Source: Bacteroidota bacterium
GTDB lineage: Bacteria > Bacteroidota > Ignavibacteria > Kryptoniales > JAKASW01
Length of the DNA stretch: 33,058 nucleotides
Direction: 5' to 3'
Assembly: GCA_021845665.1 (NCBI GenBank)
Contig: JAJZVO010000050.1
Location: 1-33,058 of the forward strand
Positions 6,161-14,257 of the stretch are shown here, piece by piece. A model generated the notes under the pieces. That model was not told the DNA's origin. It saw nothing but the letters and a program-made list of their open reading frames with translations, and did no database searches. Position numbers and translations under genes: made by a program. Position 1 is the first letter of the stretch, and every line of letters begins with the position of its first letter.

Positions 6161-7063
6161 TTATCGCGCCCTTCTAAACTCCTCATGCCTCATCTCTAAT
6201 CTCTCCCTATCCGGCCAGTCGGACTTGTGACGCGGGAGAATGATCTTATGGTCGTGGAGCTCCTGGAGGCCGTGCCTCAGCATCGGCCCGTCGTGCTCCT
6301 CGAGCACGTCGCCACGCACATGTATGATATAGTCGGGATTTATGCCGAGAATGTTGGTGTCAAACGCGGCGTGGTGAATCTTGCAGAGTGAGAGGCCGTT
6401 TGGCACAACCGGCTCGCCGTGAGGCTTGCCGTCTGGAATTATATGCGCCGCGTCGAGAAGCTCGCTGTGCTTGATGTGGCAGACGGTGCAGTTGTCGCCG
6501 TAGGCGTCGAGCACCATCATGCGGAACGCCTGCTGGTGAAGCCTGGCCCTTGTCTGCGTCGCGACGTATCTTCTCAGGTCTGTCTCGCCGACCGCAGCTG
6601 CGGTCTCCTCGACCGCGTCCGGGAAGTAAGCCGCCTTGATCTCCGCAACGACACTGAGCGACTCCGGGTGATCTTCAATGATGTATATCGGGCAGACAGC
6701 CTGGTAGCGGCCTGGCCGCACGCTGTGAAAATACACCAGCGGTGTCTTTGTCAGCATTGCCTGCCTGAGTCCGGCGTTGTCACGGTGATGAGGATCGCTT
6801 CCGCGATAGCGATAATTGATGAGTCCATCCTTCCCGATGGAATCGTCGTATGGGCCATCGCTGACGGTGGTAATGGATATCGGCATTGTTTCGAATTGCC
6901 TCGGCTTCCAAATACCTGTGGGACCCACAAGTGCAATCGTCTCCCCGCCGACCGAGAAGCCGGTCTCGAGCTCCTTCCTCGTAAATATCCCGGCGTTCCG
7001 TGAGCTCTCCTTCTCCAGCCACGCGAACAGCGCGGCCCTAACCTGTGATTCATCAAAGCCCAA
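6161..7063 (-). CDS. HNH endonuclease with an N-terminal putative reader domain
   Basis: In this 300-residue protein the C-terminal HNH domain (about 180-250) shows CTVC (192-195), DAAHIIP with the catalytic His207, VPNGLSLCKIHH (220-231) and the CxxC/CxxH zinc pattern. The N-terminal 150 residues (IFTRKELETGF..., LINYRYRG, TPLVYFHSVRPGRYQAVCPIYI) look beta-rich. They resemble the PUA/SRA-like front halves of modification-dependent McrA-type nucleases, but this is an impression. The start is a TTG with GAGGG a few bases upstream; an in-frame stop lies just before it and no in-frame ATG fits. It is co-directional with mrr, 82 bp apart, suggesting a shared type IV-like defence role. Confidence 0.75.
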   Translation of the reverse strand: MGFDESQVRAALFAWLEKESSRNAGIFTRKELETGFSVGGETIALVGPTGIWKPRQFETMPISITTVSDGPYDDSIGKDGLINYRYRGSDPHHRDNAGLRQAMLTKTPLVYFHSVRPGRYQAVCPIYIIEDHPESLSVVAEIKAAYFPDAVEETAAAVGETDLRRYVATQTRARLHQQAFRMMVLDAYGDNCTVCHIKHSELLDAAHIIPDGKPHGEPVVPNGLSLCKIHHAAFDTNILGINPDYIIHVRGDVLEEHDGPMLRHGLQELHDHKIILPRHKSDWPDRERLEMRHEEFRRAR

Positions 7064-7078
7064 AAGAAGGCCCTCTTT

Positions 7079-7205
7079 TTAAACGCAAAGTTCGCAAAGT
7101 AACCTTCTTGTTATATGAAAAAATACAACGGGCGCAAAGGACGCAGAGAGTAGAACGATCTTCTTTTGCGATCTTAGCGACTTCTTTGCGCGCTCTGCGG
7201 TTAAT
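7079..7205. repeat. CGCAAAG-rich dispersed repeat
   Basis: The segment holds AAACGCAAAG-TTCGCAAAG, then GGCGCAAAGGACGCAGAGAG, and later its complement as TTTGCGATCTTAGCGACTTCTTTGCGCGCTCTGCGG. The short motif CGCAAAG/CGCAGAG recurs at 8-10 bp steps on both strands. Similar intergenic repeats are familiar from many environmental bacterial genomes. No gene is supported here; the rest of the 7064-7475 gap holds unit B3 and a terminator. Confidence 0.5.
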
Positions 7206-7351
7206 ACCATTTGGCGATGCTGCCGCCGTGATTCGTCCACCAATATTTGCCCGGAAAATTTTAAAGAATGTATCGCACATGACCCGGATAAGCAAACGTC
7301 GCGATTAAATTTCCCATCCACCGGCTCTGTCCGGAGTGGAGATTTCACTGA

Positions 7352-7414
7352 GGAGATCGCCACGTCGTCCCGATCACGCGAATGCGCGATCGGGACTCCT
7401 CGCAGTGACAGGTT
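7352..7414. repeat. Hairpin cassette, unit B3
   Basis: B-type flanks (GATCGCCACG / CCTCGCAGTGACAGG) enclose TCGTCCCGATCACGCG..CGCGATCGGGACT. This third member of the family lies alone, 5.6 kb from the paired long repeats, so the cassette also exists outside them. Confidence 0.65.
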
Positions 7415-7452
7415 TGTTCATGAAGGCTAAGTTTGACTTTGTTTTCCCCTTG

Positions 7453-7476
7453 CGAAAACAGCCTCCGCGAGGAGCT
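7453..7476 (-). terminator. Probable terminator of the kinase-mtnA operon
   Basis: Read on the minus strand, AGCTCC-TCGC-GGAGGCT (one bulged G) is followed by GTTTTCG. The stem touches the mtnA stop codon. Confidence 0.4.
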
Positions 7477-8558
7477 CAGCGCCCTATTAACCTCGCGATG
7501 TTCTCCACGAACGGCGGGCGGATTATCCCCCTCTCCGTTATGAACGCGGCGATGTTCAAAGCGGGCGAGACGTCGAACGCCGGTGCGAAAACCGAAATGT
7601 CTTCGGGCGCCGAACGGCAGTCGCGGAAGTGCGTTATCTCGTCGGGGTTTCTTTCTTCAATTGGAATGTCGTCCCCCGACTTTGCCGATAGATCGAAACT
7701 CGAAGCGGGAGCCGCAATATAGAAAGGTATGTTGTGCGCCTTGCATAGAACGGAAAGATTGTAGGTCCCGATCTTGTTCGCGGTGTCGCCGTTCGCCGCG
7801 ATCCGGTCGGCTCCGACGACGACGAGGTCCACCTTGAAGTTTTTCATAGTGATCCCCGATGCGCTGTCGACGATCAGCCTGAAGTCGATCCCGAGTTTCT
7901 TCAATTCCCAGGCGGTGAGTCTCGCACCCTGAAGGAGCGGACGCGTCTCGTCGGCAAATACTTTAACTTTCTTTCCAGCTTCGTGCGCCGCGCGTATCAT
8001 CCCGAGCGCCGTACCATAGCCGCCCGTTGCGAGTCCGCCGGTATGACAGTGCGTCAGTATGGTGGCATTATCCGGAATAAGATCGAGCCCGAACTGTCCT
8101 ATCTTCCTGCATGAATCGATTTCTTCGGCGAGTATCTTATGCGCCTCTTCCAGGAAAACCTCTCCGACGCTTCGTCCCGCGATGTCGAGTCTCCTCAGCC
8201 TGGCAAGTATGTTCCGGATGTTGACGGCTGTGGGCCTGGTATCATTGATCTCCTGAAGCGCGCCTTTCAGCCTCGCGTCGATCTCACCTTTCGATCCGAA
8301 TTCGAAGGCGGCGAGCGCGGCGGCATAAGCGGCTGCTATACCTATCGCTGGTGCACCGCGGATACGAAGCGATTTGATCCACTCGCAAACGTCGCGGTAA
8401 TTCTTCGATCGCAGGAATTTTTCTTCTAACGGGAGACGTGTCTGGTCGATTATTACGGCCTCGCCATTCTCCCACTTTATAGGGTCGGGTAAATCTTCCG
8501 GTTGAGTTCCGGTCCTTAAAGAATTATTCTTTGAACCTTGATAAGTCGATGAAGTCAC
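7476..8558 (-). CDS. mtnA: S-methyl-5-thioribose-1-phosphate isomerase (MtnA)
   Basis: This 360-residue protein of the eIF2B-like/aldose-ketose isomerase family converts methylthioribose 1-phosphate to methylthioribulose 1-phosphate in methionine salvage. Signatures are RIRGAPAIG (66-73), THCHTGGLATGGYGTALG with catalytic Cys171, VFADETRPLLQGARLTAWEL (200-219) and GADRIAANGDTANKIGT with catalytic Asp251. The family's usual length is about 350. The ATG overlaps the end of the upstream kinase gene by 35 bp in another frame; no later in-frame ATG is plausible. No mtnB, mtnC or mtnD gene is present in the window. The enzyme may instead serve a truncated shunt in which related 5-deoxypentose phosphates are isomerised. 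Confidence 0.93.
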   Translation of the reverse strand: MTSSTYQGSKNNSLRTGTQPEDLPDPIKWENGEAVIIDQTRLPLEEKFLRSKNYRDVCEWIKSLRIRGAPAIGIAAAYAAALAAFEFGSKGEIDARLKGALQEINDTRPTAVNIRNILARLRRLDIAGRSVGEVFLEEAHKILAEEIDSCRKIGQFGLDLIPDNATILTHCHTGGLATGGYGTALGMIRAAHEAGKKVKVFADETRPLLQGARLTAWELKKLGIDFRLIVDSASGITMKNFKVDLVVVGADRIAANGDTANKIGTYNLSVLCKAHNIPFYIAAPASSFDLSAKSGDDIPIEERNPDEITHFRDCRSAPEDISVFAPAFDVSPALNIAAFITERGIIRPPFVENIARLIGR

Positions 8559-9438
8559 GGTAGCGCCCCATTATTTCGATGTCGGATAATTCCTTTAAAG
8601 CTTCTATACCGAACTTCGCCACCGAGAATGAAGCCATGACGCTTCCGTAAATCACGGCACGTCTGAGATTCTCATCTGAGAGGTCTTCTGTGCGGGCGAG
8701 GTGTCCGATGAAGCCGCCGGCAAATGTATCGCCGGCTCCTGTAGGATCATATATATATTCAAGCGGGAAAGCGGGGGCTGAGAACACCGTGCCGTTGGTG
8801 AATAGAAGAGCACCGTGCTCGCCCTTCTTTATTATCACGATTCGCGGACCCATCTTCATGATTTGTTTCGCTGCCTTGACCAGGTTCGGTTCTGCGGAAA
8901 GCAGCCTCGCTTCCGAATCGTTTACTATAATGACATCGACAAGCTTCAGAGTTCGCAGCAGCTCGTCGCGCTTTCCTTCTATCCAGAAGTTCATCGTGTC
9001 ACAAATCACGAGCTCCGGCTTCTGCTCCATCGATTCGATGACCCGTCTCTGCAGGACCGGGTCGATGTTGCCGAGGAGGACGTACCTGCTCTTCCTGTAA
9101 GCGCCGGGTAGAACGGGGTCGAATTTTTCAAAGACATTCAAATGAGTTTCCAGCGTGTCGCGCTCGTTGAGATCGTAATGATAACGGCCGCTCCAATGAA
9201 AGGTCTTTCCGTCTTTCACTACCTGGATGCCGGCGGTGTCGATTCCGCGCGATTCGAGGAACTCGATCTCGGATTTCGGGAAATCGCTTCCGACCACTCC
9301 TACGATTCGTATCGGAGCGGTGAAATACGAGGCGGCGGCGGAAATATAAACAGCGCTTCCGCCGGCGACCATGTCTGCGCGGCCGAAGGGGGTCTCGATA
9401 GTGTCGAGCGCTATCGACCCGACGACAAGTAAACTCAT
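8524..9438 (-). CDS. PfkB-family carbohydrate/nucleoside kinase
   Basis: This is a 304-residue ribokinase-fold kinase. GGSAVYISAAA near 26-36 is the substrate-side glycine motif, VNDSEARLL (172-180) the typical central strand-helix, and YDPTGAGDTFAGGFIG (230-245) PfkB signature 2, with Asp237 as catalytic base. Specificity cannot be read directly. It overlaps mtnA, so a sugar or nucleoside step feeding MtnA (for example phosphorylating a pentose or nucleoside salvage product) is a reasonable inference. GGAG about 10 bases before the ATG supports the start. Nothing suggests truncation. Alternatives are an adenosine-kinase-like or a general sugar kinase that is only co-transcribed. Confidence 0.85.
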   Translation of the reverse strand: MSLLVVGSIALDTIETPFGRADMVAGGSAVYISAAASYFTAPIRIVGVVGSDFPKSEIEFLESRGIDTAGIQVVKDGKTFHWSGRYHYDLNERDTLETHLNVFEKFDPVLPGAYRKSRYVLLGNIDPVLQRRVIESMEQKPELVICDTMNFWIEGKRDELLRTLKLVDVIIVNDSEARLLSAEPNLVKAAKQIMKMGPRIVIIKKGEHGALLFTNGTVFSAPAFPLEYIYDPTGAGDTFAGGFIGHLARTEDLSDENLRRAVIYGSVMASFSVAKFGIEALKELSDIEIMGRYRDFIDLSRFKE

Positions 9439-9473
9439 TTGTTAAACTCCAATGAAGGTGATTTGCGAGAGCT

Positions 9474-9502
9474 AATTTAACAAGCGCCCAAGGGAATCCC
9501 AA
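9474..9502 (-). promoter_or_regulatory. Candidate promoter of the kinase-mtnA operon
   Basis: On the minus strand, TTGGGA (9502-9497), 17 bp and TAAATT (9479-9474) give a reasonable sigma70-like pair. The predicted start is about 30 bases before the kinase ATG. Confidence 0.4.
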
Positions 9503-9504
9503 AT

Positions 9505-9524
9505 GCCGGGACAAGCGCCCCGGC
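9505..9524. repeat. GC-rich extragenic hairpin
   Basis: GCCGGGACAAGCGCCCCGGC forms a GCCGGG/CCCGGC stem. A near-identical hairpin occurs at 23352-23372 (GGCCGGGATAAGCACCCGGCC). A second ACAAGCGCCC lies 31 bp upstream at 9480. The remaining gap up to 9832 holds no supportable gene. Confidence 0.4.
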
Positions 9525-9832
9525 CCCCGCTCGAGTCTTGGACTTACCGATTGGACAGTCACCCACGAAAACACAGAGTTCTTTTCTCTGTGCCTGCCCG
9601 CAGCGTCCCCGCTGACGGATCGAAGTGCTTTCGCCTGCACAGGGTCTCGGCGAACTGGTCGACACACACGTATGGTTCTCTCCTTTCTTTCTCGGCGGCT
9701 CTCCCCAAAGGACCTTCGGATAGTATGATTGTTAAACACCTGCCTGGCTTCGAACATTTCACGGAGTTCCAATGAGGCTGGCCCGGAAGTGACCATCCGA
9801 TGAATCGGGCTGCTACCAACATTGCACAAAGC

Positions 9833-9861
9833 TTGAATTAGACGCACTGGCTGTTTAACCT
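9833..9861 (+). promoter_or_regulatory. Weak candidate promoter of the GH35 gene
   Basis: TTGAAT (9833-9838), 17 bp, TAACCT (9856-9861). The -10 match is poor. The strong AAGGAG ribosome site follows shortly before the ATG at 9889. Confidence 0.28.
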
Positions 9862-9888
9862 GATTGAACGCAGAGCAAGGAGAGTTAC

Positions 9889-12800
9889 ATGAAAACACTC
9901 AAAGCATTCTCTATTTTCCTGTCAATCCTGCTTGCCGGACTCGCCTTCGGCGGCACCCCAAAGGGGGATAGCAGCAACGAAATCCCCGTCAGATTTTCCC
10001 ATCCCGATATCATCCGCTATAACCATGACGGCTTCATCATTCACGGCAAACCGGTATTCATTTACAGCGGGAGCTTCCATTACTTCAGGTGCGACCATTC
10101 GGAGTGGATCGACCGGCTCGAAAAGATCAAGGCGGCGGGCTTCAACACCATCGAGACTTACGTGCCATGGAACTGGCACGAGCGGACCGAGGGCCATCCC
10201 GACTTCGCGCCGCTGGTGAAATTTCTGGACGACTGTAAGGAAGAGGGACTCTACGTAATCGTCAGGCCCGGCCCATACATTTGCGCGGAGTGGAACACCG
10301 GCGGCTTCCCCGATTGGCTCGAAGGAAAAGATATCGGCTTCAGGACTGCATCTCCCGCCGATATTAGATGGTCGAAGTACTGGTACGACGAAGTCCTCCC
10401 CGTCATCCGCCCTCACCTCATCACGAACGGCGGCTGCGTAATCCTCATGCAGATCGAAAACGAGTACAACTATTTCGACCTGCCCAACAGGGATAAAATC
10501 ATTTACCTCAAATCTCTCTACGAGACCGCCATGAAGAACGGGATCGACGTTCCGATAATAACATGCTGGACGACTCAGTCGCGCGACAATTCGGACTCGA
10601 TATTCTCCCAGATCATGGACGCGTGCAATTTTTATCCCGGCTGGAACATCACCAGCACTCTCCCTGCGATCGAGGAAATGAAACGCGAAGAACCCGACTC
10701 GCCGCCGATGATAACGGAGCTCCAGGGAGGCTGGTTCTCGAGCGTCGGTGACAAGAGCGTAAGACGTGTGGACGATTTCGGGCCCCATCAGATCACCGCA
10801 CTGACCGATTATGTGATCGCACACGGATTAAAGGCAATCAACTACTACATGCTGTACGGCGGAACGAACTTCGGCTACTGGGGATCGAAGGATAGGACCA
10901 CGAGTTACGATTATACCGCCCCCATCTCGGAGCCGGGCGGTCTCTGGGCAAAATACAGGGCGGTAAAATTGATCGGCGATTTCATAAAGCTCGAAGGTCC
11001 CCATCTCATCGCCGCGCACGAAGTCAAAGATGGCGCCGAATGTGAGCCGCCGAACGTGGAAACCGTACTTCGCTCGGACGGCCAGACGGGCTTTCTGTAT
11101 GTCTGGAACAAAAATGACAGGACAGTCGACGCCAAGGTCCGCTTCAGACCTCCGATCGGTTCCGCTGTAACGATAGACATTAAGCTTCGCCCGAGGGCCG
11201 CGTACATGCTCCCGGTCGACCTTCCTCTCCCCGGCGGCGGAACTCTCTTCTACACCAACGTTCCCGTGTCCGCGATATCCGAGTATGACGGCAAGCCTCT
11301 CATTATTGCGTACGGCAATCCCGGAGACGAGGCGACCATTTACGCGGGCTCCAGCATGTGCACGGAGGAGATAAAGGATGCAGACCAGCTCTTCAACTGG
11401 GATGGAGTGTACATCCTCCTCACCACTGAGGAGAGGGCGGCCGGATCGAGGGTGTTCAGGACTCCGTCGGGGTCGGTCTCACTTGTATCCGGCACTTATC
11501 TTGAACTCGATAAGGGAACAACAGGAAAGAAGACTACTGTCAATATCCAAACCAAACCGGGGTTAGACACGTTTTCCATTCTGGCATCGGACAAAGTCGC
11601 GTCCGTCTCGGTGGATGGAAAACGGGTTAAGACTAGCGTCGGGGGACGGCCGGCGCCCATGAAATTCTCTTTGAAAACTCCGCCGTTAAATATGCCGAAT
11701 ATCCGGATCGAAAATGTCCGTGCAAAGGCAGACGCGGATGCGCCACAGGCTTCTTCCTGGAAACGGCTGGAATCATCCGGAGATACACTCGCGCCGCTGG
11801 AAACCCGGGGAGATTACGAAAGCGGTTACACCGTTTACTCCGGGACATTCTCGACTGTGGCCGATGGGCTTTTGAAGACCGATTACTATTTCGACGACTG
11901 GCATTCCGTACTTATAGATGGAAAGGCCGTTCCGGGACTTACAGGCATCGGCAAGGAAAACATCTCAGGGACGAAGATCCCTGCGGGAACACATTCGATC
12001 GAAGTCATTTATGAAAACCAGGGATGGCCAAACGGCGGGAACATGGAGGAACATAAGGGACTGAAGTCGATCTCGTTTTCCCACGCGGCGGGGATCGAGC
12101 GCCTCGACACATGGAAACATGCAAGGACACCTTCGCCTGTACCGGGCAACGACCCACGCGAAGCGTCGGCTTCCTACGATGACGCACAATGGAGCACGGT
12201 CACCGTCGGAAATGGTACCCAGTCGTTCATACAGCCCGACCAGGGATGGTGGTTCAGGACGCATTTGACAATCAGTAATGAGGCGCTCAGCGAGCACGCC
12301 TCGCTTACGTTCGGAGCCGTCGACGATAACGCGCTCGTGTACGTTGACGGGAAGCTCGCCGTTACGCACAAGGGATATGACGCTCCATTTACCATACAGC
12401 TTGACGGTCTCGCCAGGAAGGGAGACAACGTGATCGCCGTCTACGTCGAGAACCAGGGCGGAGGAGGGGGCATCTGGAAGCCTGTGGTCTTCAGATGGGG
12501 AAGTTCGGTCCCGCTGAAAATCGAAATGCGGATCCATCATTCGCTCGGCGGTGCACTCGCCGGCTGGGATAAGCCGGCCTTCAAAGACTCGGACTGGAAA
12601 ACATCGAAGAACTGGACGGCGGTGCGATCGCAGGACGGGATAACGTGGTACAGAGGAAATTTCACTGTTCCCTCGAAGTCCGGTTGGGTCATTCCGTGGA
12701 GGCTCCACTTCATTTCCACCGGAAGCGCACAGATATGGATTAACGGGCGACTCCTCGGGAGGTACTCATCGCGCGGACCGCAGGAAGATTTCTATCTTCC

Positions 12801-12957
12801 CGACGGCTGGCTTAACATGAACGGGAAGAATTCTGTCGCGTTCGTCGTCCGGCCCGGTGCAGACGGGAATGAGTCCCCGGTCATTAAGGAGGCCTACGTT
12901 GCTCCGTACCGGGAATACATTGTGCAGAAACACGAATTGACGGTCACGACGAAGTAG
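9889..12957 (+). CDS. Secreted GH35 beta-galactosidase
   Basis: This 1022-residue protein starts with a signal peptide (MKTLKAFSIFLSILLAGLAFG). The GH35 TIM barrel covers about 40-370: FIYSGSFHYFR (57-67), TIETYVPWNWHE (87-98), RPGPYICAEW (126-135), the acid/base Glu192 in QIENEYN and the probable nucleophile Glu277 in ITELQGGW. LYGGTNFGYWG follows further on. The C-terminal 600 residues are beta-rich, with at least two jelly-roll-like modules (around 650-740 and 800-1010) containing GTHSIEVIYENQGW and GDNVIAVYVENQGGGG, as in large GH35 enzymes. It removes terminal beta-galactose from polysaccharides outside the cytoplasm. AAGGAG directly before the ATG fixes the start. It stands alone between terminators, with no sugar-transporter neighbours. 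Confidence 0.93.
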   Translation: MKTLKAFSIFLSILLAGLAFGGTPKGDSSNEIPVRFSHPDIIRYNHDGFIIHGKPVFIYSGSFHYFRCDHSEWIDRLEKIKAAGFNTIETYVPWNWHERTEGHPDFAPLVKFLDDCKEEGLYVIVRPGPYICAEWNTGGFPDWLEGKDIGFRTASPADIRWSKYWYDEVLPVIRPHLITNGGCVILMQIENEYNYFDLPNRDKIIYLKSLYETAMKNGIDVPIITCWTTQSRDNSDSIFSQIMDACNFYPGWNITSTLPAIEEMKREEPDSPPMITELQGGWFSSVGDKSVRRVDDFGPHQITALTDYVIAHGLKAINYYMLYGGTNFGYWGSKDRTTSYDYTAPISEPGGLWAKYRAVKLIGDFIKLEGPHLIAAHEVKDGAECEPPNVETVLRSDGQTGFLYVWNKNDRTVDAKVRFRPPIGSAVTIDIKLRPRAAYMLPVDLPLPGGGTLFYTNVPVSAISEYDGKPLIIAYGNPGDEATIYAGSSMCTEEIKDADQLFNWDGVYILLTTEERAAGSRVFRTPSGSVSLVSGTYLELDKGTTGKKTTVNIQTKPGLDTFSILASDKVASVSVDGKRVKTSVGGRPAPMKFSLKTPPLNMPNIRIENVRAKADADAPQASSWKRLESSGDTLAPLETRGDYESGYTVYSGTFSTVADGLLKTDYYFDDWHSVLIDGKAVPGLTGIGKENISGTKIPAGTHSIEVIYENQGWPNGGNMEEHKGLKSISFSHAAGIERLDTWKHARTPSPVPGNDPREASASYDDAQWSTVTVGNGTQSFIQPDQGWWFRTHLTISNEALSEHASLTFGAVDDNALVYVDGKLAVTHKGYDAPFTIQLDGLARKGDNVIAVYVENQGGGGGIWKPVVFRWGSSVPLKIEMRIHHSLGGALAGWDKPAFKDSDWKTSKNWTAVRSQDGITWYRGNFTVPSKSGWVIPWRLHFISTGSAQIWINGRLLGRYSSRGPQEDFYLPDGWLNMNGKNSVAFVVRPGADGNESPVIKEAYVAPYREYIVQKHELTVTTK

Positions 12958-12971
12958 GCCTTGGAAGCTGT

Positions 12972-13005
12972 GGCGGCGCGGCCATTTGCCCGCCGCCCAA
13001 TTGTT
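12972..13005. terminator. Bidirectional terminator between GH35 and ywiC-like genes
   Basis: GGCGGCGCGGC-CATTT-GCCCGCCGCC forms a long GC-rich stem (one mismatch), followed on the plus strand by AATTGTTTAG. The genes converge here. Confidence 0.6.
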
Positions 13006-13009
13006 TAGT

Positions 13010-13792
13010 CTACCTGAAGAAAATCCCAAGCACACCGAGGAATACGACGGACTCGAGCACCAAGGCGACACCGAGCCTTGAGAAGCTCATCTTCGTTTTG
13101 GCGGAGAAGGTCCCCCCGATCACCTGCACCAGCACCGGTATGAAGCCTACGAGAAGCCATGGACTAAACAGGTTCAGCACGGCCGCCGAAATCAGGATCG
13201 CCACCAGGAAGACGTGATAGCCCACCGTCATGGCAAGAGCCTTCTTTGCTTCGCCTTCCCACTTCCCCTTATTTTTCAGGAACTCGATTCTCATCTTCAC
13301 GTAGAAGACGCTGCTTCCGAAGAAAAGGAAATTCATCAGGAAAAGTTCTGCGGCTATCGAATTAAGCTCCCCCGATACGACGTAGTAAGCGGCAGGCGCC
13401 GTGAGCGTAAGGGCGACAACGATCTCCAGTTCATTTATAAAAGAGCGCTGCTCCCTGTCGAGAAAATTATTCACGCTCACGGTAAAGAGAAGTATCTCGA
13501 TGGCGCCAAACACGATAAGCCAAAGACGCCCGGCGAGGATCACGGGCGCCAATCCCATCAAAAATGCCGGGAGAGCAAGTCCTGCCACTTGCCGGAATTC
13601 GTTCCGGTCCGGCGGCTTTTTGCGCTTTACAATCCGGACTATTGGATGATGCACGACGTAGAGAAGCGCAAATGCAAGAAAGAAATCGAAGAACCATCCT
13701 GAAAATCGCGTGGCGATTGCACCCGACAGCATGGGGACTATCCACATTGCCCATGCGCCGTGCTCCTTAGGTATGAATTCCCTGAGAGTCAT
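13010..13792 (-). CDS. YwiC-like integral membrane protein
   Basis: This 260-residue protein opens with FIPKEHGAWAMWIVPMLSG, the hallmark start of the YwiC-like family. It then has roughly seven or eight hydrophobic segments, including FFLAFALLYVVHHP, LWLIVFGAIEILLF, LIVVALTLTAPAAYYV-like and SVVFLGVLGIFF stretches. A UbiA-like architecture is possible from the segment spacing. The molecular function is unknown; relatives often lie beside anaerobic or nitrogen-oxide respiration genes. Its ATG overlaps the hemerythrin stop (ATGA), placing it last in the Rrf2-led operon. Given that context, a role at the membrane in nitrosative or respiratory stress is a plausible inference. Confidence 0.8.
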   Translation of the reverse strand: MTLREFIPKEHGAWAMWIVPMLSGAIATRFSGWFFDFFLAFALLYVVHHPIVRIVKRKKPPDRNEFRQVAGLALPAFLMGLAPVILAGRLWLIVFGAIEILLFTVSVNNFLDREQRSFINELEIVVALTLTAPAAYYVVSGELNSIAAELFLMNFLFFGSSVFYVKMRIEFLKNKGKWEGEAKKALAMTVGYHVFLVAILISAAVLNLFSPWLLVGFIPVLVQVIGGTFSAKTKMSFSRLGVALVLESVVFLGVLGIFFR

Positions 13793-14257
13793 AGATCGAC
13801 GCCTTTCCGTGAAGCAAAATTGATGCGCGGGATATCCGCCTGAGCCGGCGAGAGAATTTCAGCCGAGCCTTCGAATACCCTTTTCTCTTCCAGCACAAAG
13901 TGTTTCTCGAGTTCCTCTCTAAGAACAGCGAGAACACTTGCGCGCGTTCCCCAATTATCGGTCGGCACGGTAGCCAGGAGCTCGTCAGACGAACGAAGGA
14001 ATTCGAGGTGCTGCCTGCCGGATCCCATCGAATGAGCCGTCGTCCAGGCGCGAAACAAGCGGGAGGAGAAATCTCTCTTCGGCTTCCTGGTGCAGTTCGA
14101 GAAACCTGAACACAGTGGAGATTTTGTTTTCCATGTCGTGAGACTCATCAGGGGTGATGCTTGCAGCATGGCAGAGTCGTCCGACTTCGTCGAGAAGCCT
14201 CGCGTGCTCCCATTTCAGACGCTCGATCGGTTGAATGGAATGTTCATCAGAAGGCAT
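13789..14257 (-). pseudogene. Hemerythrin-like (HHE) gene broken by a 4-bp tandem duplication
   Basis: From the ATG at 14257 (11 bp inside the end of the upstream polyferredoxin gene) the first frame gives MPSDEHSIQPIERLKWEH..., then FLELHQEAEERFLLPLVSRLDDGSF, carrying the first His and the HxxxE ligands. It then runs out of frame. The next frame supplies QHLEFLRSSDELL...LEKHFVLEEKRVF with the remaining His and HxxxE ligands, and ends at 13789. The break falls in a tandem CTGCCTGC at 14011-14018. Removing one CTGC restores one continuous ~155-residue protein across GIRQHLEFLR. Hemerythrins bind a di-iron centre and can sense or carry O2 or NO. Whether this is a real mutation, a phase-variable tract or a sequencing/assembly error cannot be told here. 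Confidence 0.8.

Noticed and set aside
6419-7003. 194-codon plus-strand frame opposite the HNH gene
   Set aside because: Antisense shadow of a gene with clear HNH motifs; arginine-rich, motif-free composition.
9128-9898. 256-codon minus-strand frame upstream of and overlapping the kinase gene
   Set aside because: Its translation is arginine-rich, out of frame with the kinase, and has no domain; it spans the mtnA/kinase promoter.
9922-10824. 300-codon minus-strand frame opposite GH35
   Set aside because: Antisense to the catalytic barrel, whose residues are fully conserved; no ribosome site or family features.
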